Positions 26,883 to 34,925 of a stretch of DNA of 64,000 nucleotides are shown piece after piece. Both the position numbers and the translations under genes were made by a program. The notes beneath the pieces were generated by a model, which saw only the letters and a list, made by a program, of their open reading frames with translations, was not told the origin of the DNA and did not search any database. Within the stretch, counting starts at the first letter, position 1. The number at the start of each line of letters is the position of its first letter. Origin of the DNA: Streptomyces pactum (lineage in GTDB: Bacteria; Actinomycetota; Actinomycetes; Streptomycetales; Streptomycetaceae); contig NZ_JACYXC010000001.1 in assembly GCF_016031615.1 (NCBI RefSeq), forward strand, positions 5,518,001-5,582,000. The letters are read 5' to 3'.

Positions 26883-27884
26883 CCGCCGTCCCCACCCCGG
26901 CCGGGCCGCCGCCCGCCCCCCGGGGTGCCGCCCGCCTCCGGGCTGCCGACCGTCTCCGATCCGTCGCCCGCCTCCGGGCTGCCGCCCCGGCCGGAGCCGG
27001 CCGCCGCGCGGAAGACCCCGGTCCGCGCCCGGCTCGTCCCGTACTGGCTGCTGCTGCCCGGCATCGCCTGGCTGCTGGTCTTCTTCGTCGCGCCGATGGT
27101 CTACCAGGCGTCCACGTCGCTGCAGACCGGCTCGCTGGAGGAGGGCTTCACCGTCACCTGGCACGTCAGCACCTACACCGACGCGCTCGCCGAGTACCAC
27201 CCGCACTTCCTGCGCTCGGTGCTCTACGCGGGCGCGGCCACCGCCGGCTGCCTGCTGCTCGGCTATCCGCTGGCGTACCTGATGGCGTTCCGGGCCGGCC
27301 GCTGGCGCACCCTGCTGATGATCCTGGTCATCGCGCCGTTCTTCACCAGCTTCCTGATCCGCACCCTGGCCTGGAAGACCATCCTCGCCGACGACGGCAC
27401 GGTGGTGTCGGTGCTGGGCTCGCTGCACGTGCTGGACGTGACCGGCTGGCTGGGGCTCACCGAGGGGGACCGGGTGCTGGCCACCCCGCTCGCCGTGATC
27501 TGCGGCCTGACGTACAACTTCCTCCCCTTCATGGTGCTGCCGCTGTACACCTTGCTGGAGCGGATCGACGGGCGGCTGCACGAGGCCGCCTCGGACCTGT
27601 ACGCCCGGCCGTTCACCACCTTCCGGAAGGTCACCTTCCCGCTGTCCATGCCCGGCGTGGTGGCCGGCACCCTGCTGACCTTCATCCCCGCCACCGGCGA
27701 CTACATCAACGCCGAACTGCTCGGGCCGGCGGACCGGAAGATGGTGGGCAACGTCATCCAGTCGCAGTTCCTACGGGTCCTGGACTACCCCACCGCCGCC
27801 GCGCTCTCGTTCATCCTGATGGCGGTGATCCTCGCCCTGGTCACCGTCTACATCCGCCGGTCGGGGACGGAGGACCTGGTGTGA
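26879..27884 (+). CDS. potB: spermidine/putrescine ABC transporter, permease 1, one apparent frameshift near the start
   Basis: Inner-membrane permease with six helices; the EAA loop is EAASDLYARPFTTFRKVTFPLSMPG. The natural start is GTG at 26879, overlapping the potA stop (GTGA), but that frame leaves the gene at the six-C run 26916-26921; removing one C gives PAPGVPPASGLP and then the conserved body from RLVPYWLLLPGIAWLLVFF. As read, translation could start only at the GTG at 26925. Corrected length is about 334 residues. It overlaps potC. Confidence 0.87.
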
Positions 27885-28708
27885 AGCACCCCGCCGCCCC
27901 CGCCGTCCGGCTGCTGCGCCGGCTGCGCGAGAACCTGGTGACGCTGGCCGCACTGGCCGCCCTCGGGTACCTGCTGCTGCCCAACGTCGTGGTCCTGGTC
28001 TTCTCCTTCAACAAGCCCAACGGCCGCTTCAACTACTCCTGGCAGCGGTTCTCCACCGACGCCTGGACCGACCCCTGCGGCGTGGCCGACCTGTGCGGCT
28101 CGCTCGCCCTCAGCCTCAAGATCGCCCTGGGCGCCACCGCCGGCGCCACCGTCCTGGGCACCCTGGTCGCCTTCGCGCTCGCCCGCCACCGGTTCCGCGC
28201 CCGCACCGCCGTGAGCAGCATGATCTTCCTGCCGATGGCGATGCCCGAGGTGGTCATGGCCGCCTCGCTCGCCACGCTGTTCCTCAACACGGGCGTGGAG
28301 TTCGGCTTCTGGACCATCCTCGTCGCGCACATCACCTTCTGCGTCAGCTTCGTGGTCACCGCCGTCAAGGCGCGCGTGCTGAGCATGGACCCCGAACTGG
28401 AACAGGCCGCCCAGGACCTGTACGCCTCCCCGGCGGCCACCTTCTGGCGGGTCACCCTGCCGATCGCGGCGCCGGGCATCGCGGCCGGAGCGCTGCTCTC
28501 CTTCGCCCTGTCCTTCGACGACTTCATCATCACCAACTTCAACGCCGGATCGACCGTCACCTTCCCCATGTTCGTGTGGGGGTCGGCGCAGCGCGGCACC
28601 CCGGTCCAGATCAATGTGATCGGGACCGCCATGTTCGCCGTCGCCGTGCTGTGCGTCCTCGTCGGTCTGCTCGCCGGCAACCGCCGCGGAAGGAGCCGAG
28701 AACCGTGA
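27881..28708 (+). CDS. potC: spermidine/putrescine ABC transporter, permease 2
   Basis: The 275-residue second permease has six helices, LPNVVVLVFSFNKPNGRFNYSW in the first periplasmic region and the EAA loop EQAAQDLYASPAATFWRVTLPIAAPG. The GTG at 27881 overlaps the potB stop and its own stop overlaps the next gene's GTG, so potABC and the oxidoreductase are translationally coupled. No frame break. Confidence 0.93.
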   Translation: MKHPAAPAVRLLRRLRENLVTLAALAALGYLLLPNVVVLVFSFNKPNGRFNYSWQRFSTDAWTDPCGVADLCGSLALSLKIALGATAGATVLGTLVAFALARHRFRARTAVSSMIFLPMAMPEVVMAASLATLFLNTGVEFGFWTILVAHITFCVSFVVTAVKARVLSMDPELEQAAQDLYASPAATFWRVTLPIAAPGIAAGALLSFALSFDDFIITNFNAGSTVTFPMFVWGSAQRGTPVQINVIGTAMFAVAVLCVLVGLLAGNRRGRSREP

Positions 28709-30330
28709 CCGCATCCGACAGACCCTCCGATACGCCGCCGCCTTCCCGCGACCCCGGCGGGCCCGGGGCCGACGGGGATCCCGGCGAGGTGCCCGGGCCC
28801 GGTGCGGCGGGCGGTGCGCCCGAGGCGCCCGGGGCCGTGCGGCCGCCCGCGGGAGGCGGGACCGCCGCGCCGCCCGGGGCGGCCGGCCGTTCGCCCGGAG
28901 CGCCCCGGGGCCGGGCGGTGCGGCGGGCCGGGCCGCCCGCGCTCGCCGCGCTCGCCGACGCCGAACCCGTGCCGTACTGGCTGGACGACCCGGCCCGGCC
29001 CCGGGCGCTGCCCGCGCTCACCGGCGAGGAGGAGTGCGACCTGCTGGTCGTCGGCGGCGGGTACACCGGGCTGTGGACCGCGCTGCTGGCCAAGGAGCGC
29101 GACCCCGGGCGCGACGTCGTGCTCGTCGAGGCCCGGCGGATCGGCTGGGCGGCCTCCGGGCGCAACGGCGGCTTCTGCGCCGCCTCGCTCACCCACGGCC
29201 TGGCCAACGGCCTCGCCCGCTGGCCCGAGGAGGTGACCGAGCTGGAGCGGCTGGGCCGCCGCAACCTCGACGGGATCGAGGAGACCCTCACCCGGCACGG
29301 CATCGACTGCCACTTCGAACGCACCGGGGAGATCGACGTGGCCACCGCCCCGCACCAGGTGACGGAGGTGCGGGAGACCATGGCGCGAGCCCGGGAGGCG
29401 GGCCTGGACGCCGGGGAGTTCCTGGACCGCGACGCGGTACGGGCCGAGGTGGACTCGCCGGTCTTCCTCGCCGGGCTGTGGGACCGCACCGGGGTCGCCA
29501 TGCTGCACCCCGCCCGGCTCGCCTGGGGCCTGCGCGACGCCTGCCTGCGGCTGGGCGTACGGATCTACGAGCACACCCCCGCCGGACGGCCGGCCCCCGA
29601 CGCCGGGGGACTGGCCGTCACCACCCCGTACGGCAGGGTCCGCGCCCGGGACGTGGCACTGGGCACCAACGCGTTCCCCTCACCGGTGCGCCGGCTCCGC
29701 CCGTACGTGGTGCCGGTCTACGACCACGCGCTGGTGACCGAACCGCTCACCGGCGCGCAACTGGACGCCATCGGCTGGCGTCGGCGGCAGGGGCTGAGCG
29801 ACCTCGCCAACCACTTCCACTACTTCCGCATCACCCGCGACCACCGCATCCTGTGGGGCGGGTACGACATCGTCTACCGGTTCGGCGGCGGGGTCCGGGC
29901 CGAGTACGACCACCACCCGGACACGTACCGCACCCTCGCCCGGCACTTCTTCCGCTGCTTCCCGCAGCTGGAAGGGGTGCGATTCAGCCACGCCTGGGGC
30001 GGCGCCATCGACACCTGCTCCCGCTTCTCCGCCTTCTTCGGCACCGCGTACGGCGGGCGGGCGGCCTACGCCCTGGGCTACACCGGGCTCGGCGTCGGGG
30101 CGTCCCGCTTCGGGGCCGAGGTGATGCTCGACCTGCTCGCCGGGGAGGAGACCGAACGCACCCGGCTGGGGATGGTCCGCAGCAAGCCGCTGCCCTTCCC
30201 GCCCGAACCGCTGCGCTGGGCGGGCATCGGCATCACCCAGTGGTCGATGGCCCGCGCGGACCGGCACGGCGGCCGCCGCAACCTGTGGCTCCGGGCGATG
30301 GACCGCGCCGGACTGGGCTTCGACTCCTGA
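28705..30330 (+). CDS. FAD-dependent amine/glutamylamine oxidoreductase (PuuB/DAO type)
   Basis: The 541-residue protein has a glycine-rich FAD site (CDLLVVGGGYTGLWTALLAKE near residue 112) followed by ASGRNGGFCAASL and the C-terminal YALGYTGLGVGASRFGAE, features of the DAO family including gamma-glutamylputrescine oxidase. It is coupled to potC (GTGA at 28705), so it probably oxidises an imported or modified polyamine, producing an aldehyde, ammonia and H2O2. The first 75 residues are a low-complexity Pro/Gly/Ala head not seen in the family; the true start could be further in, near DAEPVPYWLDDP. The exact substrate is inferred. Confidence 0.87.
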   Translation: MTASDRPSDTPPPSRDPGGPGADGDPGEVPGPGAAGGAPEAPGAVRPPAGGGTAAPPGAAGRSPGAPRGRAVRRAGPPALAALADAEPVPYWLDDPARPRALPALTGEEECDLLVVGGGYTGLWTALLAKERDPGRDVVLVEARRIGWAASGRNGGFCAASLTHGLANGLARWPEEVTELERLGRRNLDGIEETLTRHGIDCHFERTGEIDVATAPHQVTEVRETMARAREAGLDAGEFLDRDAVRAEVDSPVFLAGLWDRTGVAMLHPARLAWGLRDACLRLGVRIYEHTPAGRPAPDAGGLAVTTPYGRVRARDVALGTNAFPSPVRRLRPYVVPVYDHALVTEPLTGAQLDAIGWRRRQGLSDLANHFHYFRITRDHRILWGGYDIVYRFGGGVRAEYDHHPDTYRTLARHFFRCFPQLEGVRFSHAWGGAIDTCSRFSAFFGTAYGGRAAYALGYTGLGVGASRFGAEVMLDLLAGEETERTRLGMVRSKPLPFPPEPLRWAGIGITQWSMARADRHGGRRNLWLRAMDRAGLGFDS

Positions 30331-30903
30331 CGGCGGGACGGACACCCCCCCGGGGGCTTGGTGGGGTGACGTGGTCCGGGTGGCGTGGTCGGAGGAGGTG
30401 GCCTGGCCGGTGACGTGGTCGGGGGAGGTGGCCTGGCAGGTGTGGCCGGTGGTGGTCGCCGTCCGGCGTGGTCGGTGAACGTGCGTTCGTGCCCGCCTGG
30501 GGGGAGGGCGGTTCGCCCGGTGTGGCCGGCGGCCACCGTCCGGGGTGGTCCGTGCCGCTCTGCCGTGGACGGGCTCGCCGTGGGGCGGCGCGGCGCCGCC
30601 CCCTGCCGTGCGTACGGTCCCGTCGTGCGCGTGGCCGTGTGACGGACCCGCGACGCGTGCGGTCACGTCGTCGGTGCGGATGCGCGACGCGTGCGGCCCG
30701 GCCGTGTGTACGGATCCGCCGTGCGTACGACCCACCGTGCGTGCGGTGCGGCCGTCCGGTGGGCGTGCCGGGCGGCGGTGCTGTGACCCGTCTCACTACC
30801 GATGGGTAGGCGAAGCCGGGTAAGGATCGCCGGCCGCCCCTCTCTCCTCTACCGGCGCCATCGGCCGGTGGCACCGCCAGGGAGTGGAACGGGAGGAGCC
30901 GGG
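30331..30903. other. repeat-rich gap after the pot operon
   Basis: A 573-base gap without a supported gene. It has two 30-base tandem repeats, several CCGTGCGTACGG-like copies between about 30610 and 30760, and two CGCGACGCGTGCGG copies. A small palindrome CTACCGATGGGTAG at about 30796-30809 and a GGGTAAGGAT sequence near the end may be promoter elements for the next gene. Confidence 0.45.
30384..30443. repeat. 30-bp tandem repeat, two copies
   Basis: Units 30384-30413 and 30414-30443 differ at about four positions; the core is GGAGGTGGCCTGGC. A partial copy lies upstream near 30369. Confidence 0.65.
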
Positions 30904-31392
30904 ATGGGCGACACGGGGGCGAAGCGGGCGGTGGAGTGGCTGGTGTCGGCGGCACCGGACCCCGGTGCGTGCCGGTGGGCATGGGAGCGGCACCCCCTCG
31001 GTGTCGCGCTGCTGCCGGCCGGCCGGGTCTGGGACGTACTGGTGGTGCCGGGGCGGCTGGGCCGGCGGACCCTGCGGGTGCTGGGCCGTCGGGCCGAGCC
31101 CGCCGGCCCGGTGCTCGGCGACGCGCGGGGCGACGGGGACGCCCGCGTGGGGTTCCTGGTGCCCGCCGGAACCGCGGCGCACTGGGTCGGCACCGGCATC
31201 CGCGGCCTGGGCCCCGGCAGCTGGGTGGTGGTCCCGCATCCGGGCCGTACGGCGGGGCGGGTGCGCTGGCTGGCGGCCCCGGACGGCTCCGGCCGGCTCA
31301 CCACCCCAGGCCTGCTGGAGCTGGCCCTGCACCAGGCGGTGGTGGAACTCGCCGACGAGGACCGGTACCGCCGGGGGCGCGCGCACCGGTGA
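30904..31392 (+). CDS. conserved-looking hypothetical protein
   Basis: A 162-residue soluble protein that I do not recognise. The ATG at 30904 follows GGGAGGAGCC. Phrases such as HPLGVALLPAGRVWDVLVVP, GFLVPAGTAAHWVGTGIRGLG and SWVVVPHPGRTAGRVRWL give an alternating hydrophobic beta-rich pattern ending in a helix (LLELALHQAVVELADED). It looks like a genuine gene by codon bias and binding site. Similar Streptomyces proteins are familiar to me as hypothetical; the fold suggests a small beta-sheet domain like part of the primase-polymerase N-terminal domain, but this is a guess. Confidence 0.65.
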   Translation: MGDTGAKRAVEWLVSAAPDPGACRWAWERHPLGVALLPAGRVWDVLVVPGRLGRRTLRVLGRRAEPAGPVLGDARGDGDARVGFLVPAGTAAHWVGTGIRGLGPGSWVVVPHPGRTAGRVRWLAAPDGSGRLTTPGLLELALHQAVVELADEDRYRRGRAHR

Positions 31393-31648
31393 GGGCCGGG
31401 TGACCGGAACGCGGTGCAGGACCGCCGGGCCGTCGCGGTGCCGGTCCGGCGGGCGCGGCCCCGGGGCCGGAGGGTGACGGCCGTCGGCAGACCGCTGGTG
31501 GTGGCGCGGGTCCGGGGTGGCGCGGGTGACGGCCGTCGGCCGGGCCGAGAGGGACGCCCGGCGGGACGGCCGTCTCCGCCGTGAAGGGTGGGCGTGGTTC
31601 GGGCGGCCGGGCGGGGAGGGGCCGCAGCGCCGCCCGGCCGGGTGTCGT

Positions 31649-32638
31649 TCAGCCGCGGGGGACGAGCCACCGTCGCATCGTCAGGGACAGCACGGTGAGC
31701 AGCGCCGCGGACAGGCACCAGCTGCCGGCCACGTCGAGCGGCCAGTGGTAGCCGCGGACCACCAGGCCGGTGCCCACGCCCGTGCTGAGGAGGGTGACCG
31801 TCACGCCCGCCACCACCGGTCCCCGGCGGGACGGTCGGTGGCCCCGCCGTCCGGAGGGGTCGGCGGCCCGTGCCCGGTGCGCCGCCAGGAGCAGCATGGC
31901 GGCCGCCCCGTACGCCACCGTGGCGGTCGCGGTGTGGCCGGACGGGTAGAAGCCGTCGGTGCCGGCGAGCGGGCCGGGCGGCGCGGGCCGGTCCAGCAGT
32001 GCCTTCACCGGGGCCACCAGGGCGGGCACCACCGCCAGGGCGAGCAGCGCGGACAGCGGCGGGAGCCACCACCGGGGGGTCACGCGACGCAGCCGCCGGG
32101 CCGTGTATGCGGCGGCCGCCCCGAGCACCGGGAGCGCCACCGCGGTGCCACCGAGGTCGGCGAGGAACTCCGCGAACGCGCCCGGCAGCAGACGGCCGCC
32201 GGCGGCCCGGCCGGCCCGCTCGTCCATCCCGCGCAGCGGGCCGTCGACGGCCACCTGCCAGGTCACCAGGGCGAACAGCAGGACAGCGGACGTCAGGACA
32301 CAGAGCGTGAGGAGAGAGACCGGCGGCCCAGGAACAGGGGGGGTGGCTCCGGGGCCGCCGGGGCGACCGGCGGACCGCGCGCCCCGGGGGGTCTGGGGCG
32401 GGCGGCCGTCCGATCGGTGAGGAGATCCGGAGCCGGAGGCTCCAGTGGTGTGCGCAAGGGCACGGCCGGGACGGAGCTGGGGAAGCGCCGCCTCGGCGTC
32501 GCTCGCAGTCCCCCCTGCGAGCGGGGTGTTTCTCTCATCTGCAGAAACCGTACGGCACCCCGGGGCCGGGCCGACAGCCGGATCACCCGTCCGACATGGC
32601 CCCCGCACATCTTCTTCACGCCGTCGCCGCCGGGCCAT
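31649..32638 (-). CDS. PAP2-family phosphatase, membrane
   Basis: A phosphatidic-acid-phosphatase type 2 protein with about six helices. The motifs are KALLDRPAPPGP (K-x6-RP type), FYPSGHTATATVAYG (PSGH) and VVRGYHWPLDVAGSW (His-Asp). It likely removes phosphate from lipid phosphates (phosphatidate or undecaprenyl pyrophosphate) at the outer face. The start is uncertain: ATG 32638 gives a long Arg/Pro/Gly-rich head of about 110 residues, and the first membrane helix begins only near residue 110; a shorter protein is possible. Motif-based identity is sound. Confidence 0.75.
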   Translation of the reverse strand: MARRRRREEDVRGPCRTGDPAVGPAPGCRTVSADERNTPLAGGTASDAEAALPQLRPGRALAHTTGASGSGSPHRSDGRPPQTPRGARSAGRPGGPGATPPVPGPPVSLLTLCVLTSAVLLFALVTWQVAVDGPLRGMDERAGRAAGGRLLPGAFAEFLADLGGTAVALPVLGAAAAYTARRLRRVTPRWWLPPLSALLALAVVPALVAPVKALLDRPAPPGPLAGTDGFYPSGHTATATVAYGAAAMLLLAAHRARAADPSGRRGHRPSRRGPVVAGVTVTLLSTGVGTGLVVRGYHWPLDVAGSWCLSAALLTVLSLTMRRWLVPRG

Positions 32639-32877
32639 GGTTCCGGTCACCGACCGTCACGGCGGGGAGGGCGGTCCGGGCCTTCGGTCGGGCGGGCCGA
32701 TATGGAGCCGGGGCGACGGACGGAGCGGGCGGAAGCGGGGCGGGGACGGGATGGCGCGGGGCGGGGACGCGGCCGGGCCCGGAAGGCGGCGGGCCGGCGT
32801 GGGGTGGGGACGGCCGGGCCGGCGTGCCGACGAGGGGGACCGGCCGGGACGGCGGCCGGGCCGGGGCCGTGGAACAG

Positions 32878-32916
32878 GACGGCCGGGCCGGGGAACAGGT
32901 CCCCGGCCCGGCCGTC
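32878..32916 (-). terminator. terminator after gabT
   Basis: A perfect 17-base-pair stem (32878-32894 with 32900-32916) with a five-base loop lies 16 bases after the gabT stop on the minus strand. Confidence 0.8.
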
Positions 32917-32932
32917 GGTCCGGTGCGGCGGA

Positions 32933-34285
32933 TCAGAGCGCGGCGAACGCGCTCTCGATGATGTCCAGGCCCTCGTTGAGCAGGTCCTCGCCGATCACCA
33001 GCGGCGGCAGGAAGCGGAGTACGTTCCCGTAGGTGCCGCAGGTGAGGACGATCAGGCCCTCCGCGTGGCACGCCTTGGCCAGCGCGCCCGCGGCCTCCGC
33101 GTTCGGCTCCTTCGTGGCCGGGTCCTTCACCAGCTCGATGGCGATCATGGCGCCGCGGCCCCGGATGTCGCCGATGATGTCGTACTTCTCCTGCATCGCG
33201 GTGAGGCGGCCCTTCATGACCTCCTCGATGCGCTTGGCCTTGGCGTTCAGGTCCAGCTCACGCATGGTCTCGATGGAGCCGAGCGCGGCGGCGCAGGCGA
33301 CCGGGTTGCCGCCGTAGGTCCCGCCCAGGCCACCGGAGTGCGCGGCGTCCATGATCTCGGCGCGGCCGGTCACGGCGGCCAGCGGCAGACCGCCGGCGAT
33401 GCCCTTGGCGGTGGTGATCAGGTCCGGGACGATGCCCTCGTCCTCACAGGCGAACCACTGGCCGGTGCGGCAGAACCCGGACTGGATCTCGTCCGCGACG
33501 AAGACGATGCCGTTGTCGTTGGCGAACTTCACGATGGCCGGCAGGAAGCCCTTCGCGGGCTCGATGAAGCCACCCTCACCCAGCACCGGCTCGATGATGA
33601 TCGCGGCGACGTTCTCGGCGCCGACCTGCTTGGTGATCTGGTCGATGGCCTGGGCCGCGGCCTCCGGGCCGCAGTTCTCCGGACCGGTCGGCCAGCGGTA
33701 GCCGTAGGCGACCGGGACCCGGTAGACCTCGGGGGCGAACGGACCGAAGCCGTGCTTGTACGGCATGTTCTTGGCGGTCAGCGCCATCGTGAGGTTGGTC
33801 CGGCCGTGGTAGCCGTGGTCGAACACGACGACCGCCGGGCGCTTGGTGTAGGCGCGGGCGATCTTGACGGCGTTCTCCACGGCCTCGGCGCCCGAGTTGA
33901 ACAGGGCCGACTTCTTGGCGTGGTCGCCCGGGGTCAGCTCGGCCAGCTGCTCGCACACCTCTACGTAGCCCTCGTAGGGGGTCACCATGAAACAGGTGTG
34001 GGTGAAGTCCGCCAGCTGCGCGGACGCCCGGCGGACCACGGCCTCGGCGCTGGCGCCGACCGAGGTCACGGCGATGCCCGAGCCGAAGTCGATCAGGGAG
34101 TTGCCGTCCACGTCCTCGATCACACCGCCGCCGGCGCGCACGGTGAACACCGGCAGCACCGAACCGACGCCACCCGCGACCGTGGCGCTGCGGCGGGCCT
34201 GCAGCTCCTGGGACTTCGGGCCCGGGATCGCGGTGACGACGCGGCGCTCCTGGGGAAGGGACGGACCTCCGGACAGTTCGGTCAT
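32933..34285 (-). CDS. gabT: 4-aminobutyrate aminotransferase
   Basis: The 450-residue class III PLP enzyme transfers the amino group of GABA to 2-oxoglutarate, giving succinate semialdehyde. Landmarks: SLIDFGSGIAVTSVGA, LFNSGAEAVENAVKIARAYT, VVVFDHGYHGRTNLTMALT, IIIEPVLGEGGF, VFVADEIQSGFCRTG and LITTAKGIAGGLPLAAVTG (Schiff-base Lys). The ATG at 34285 is preceded by TGGAGC. It is divergent from the ATPase gene and lies near PucR and a third aldehyde dehydrogenase, completing the GABA branch. A palindrome 97 bases upstream is shared with that dehydrogenase gene. Confidence 0.95.
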   Translation of the reverse strand: MTELSGGPSLPQERRVVTAIPGPKSQELQARRSATVAGGVGSVLPVFTVRAGGGVIEDVDGNSLIDFGSGIAVTSVGASAEAVVRRASAQLADFTHTCFMVTPYEGYVEVCEQLAELTPGDHAKKSALFNSGAEAVENAVKIARAYTKRPAVVVFDHGYHGRTNLTMALTAKNMPYKHGFGPFAPEVYRVPVAYGYRWPTGPENCGPEAAAQAIDQITKQVGAENVAAIIIEPVLGEGGFIEPAKGFLPAIVKFANDNGIVFVADEIQSGFCRTGQWFACEDEGIVPDLITTAKGIAGGLPLAAVTGRAEIMDAAHSGGLGGTYGGNPVACAAALGSIETMRELDLNAKAKRIEEVMKGRLTAMQEKYDIIGDIRGRGAMIAIELVKDPATKEPNAEAAGALAKACHAEGLIVLTCGTYGNVLRFLPPLVIGEDLLNEGLDIIESAFAAL

Positions 34286-34381
34286 GAGGGGCTCCAGGGG
34301 AGAACAGGGGTTTTAGAGGCAGGCTAGGGGTGCGGCCGGCACCGAGGCATGTTCCGTTCGGGAGCACTGCGCGCGCCGCGT

Positions 34382-34396
34382 TGTCCGCGACGGACA
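34382..34396. promoter_or_regulatory. palindromic candidate operator upstream of gabT
   Basis: TGTCCG-CGA-CGGACA is a perfect 6-3-6 palindrome, 97 to 111 bases upstream of the gabT start. Thirteen bases (TCCGCGACGGACA) recur exactly at 39483-39495 upstream of the third aldehyde dehydrogenase. Confidence 0.45.
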
Positions 34397-34639
34397 TAGC
34401 GCACGGGACGTGAGCCGAATGGCCGACCGGGCGTCGGCGGGGGGCGGGGCGCGGGAGGGCGCGGGAGGGGTGGGGTGTCGGGCATCGGGGACCTGGGCGG
34501 GCGCGGGGACCCGGGGTGCGGGGTGCGCGCGGTGGGTGGAGGGGCACGGGATCGTGGGTGCGCGGCGGCGGGGACGTGGGGCGTGGTGGAGGCGGGACGG
34601 GTGTGAGGGACGAGGCAGGGGGCGGTGGGAGGGGCCGAT

Positions 34640-34701
34640 GGGGTGTGGGGGGCGTGATGGGAGCGAAGGGAGAGGTCGGCGGGGTGTGGGGGGCGTGATG
34701 G
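34640..34701. repeat. direct repeat of a G-rich 20-mer
   Basis: GGGGTGTGGGGGGCGTGATG is present twice (about 34641-34660 and 34682-34701), roughly 41 bases apart in the G-rich stretch. Runs of four to six G suggest quadruplex-forming potential. Confidence 0.6.
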
Positions 34702-34779
34702 AGGGCGGAGTGGGGGTGCCGGTGGGCCGGGGGCGGGTGATCGTGCGGCGGTCTGCGGGCGCGGCATCCCGCACGGTCG

Positions 34780-34808
34780 CTGAACTCCCTGCGCGGGGCC
34801 ACTAGATT
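34780..34808 (+). promoter_or_regulatory. vegetative-type promoter for the P-loop ATPase gene
   Basis: -35-like CTGAAC (34780-34785), 17-base spacer and -10 TAGATT (34803-34808) resemble HrdB-dependent promoters. CACGCGTG at about 34838-34845 and flanking GCACAC/GTGCGT copies lie in the leader before the ATG at 34926. Confidence 0.5.
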
Positions 34809-34925
34809 GAACGTCGGCGTGTGCACGCCGGTACGCACACGCGTGCGTGCAGGGACGCACACACCGCTACACGGTTCGTGTGGGGCAGACGACGGCTTGG
34901 CTGGTCAGGGGGCAAGGGGCGGCGC

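Larger units (their letters stand above)
34286..34925. other. G-rich divergent region between gabT and the P-loop ATPase
   Basis: A 640-base region. Its left part has the shared palindrome (34382-34396). From about 34430 to 34780 the plus strand is extremely G-rich with almost no C runs, unlike the rest of the window, and contains a repeated segment. A promoter for the ATPase gene lies at 34780-34808. Open frames here come from composition only. Confidence 0.55.

Noticed and set aside
30600..30760. CCGTGCGTACGG repeats as a possible binding-site array
   Set aside because: Copies are irregularly spaced and diverged, with no adjacent promoter of a regulator; kept only as a repeat observation.
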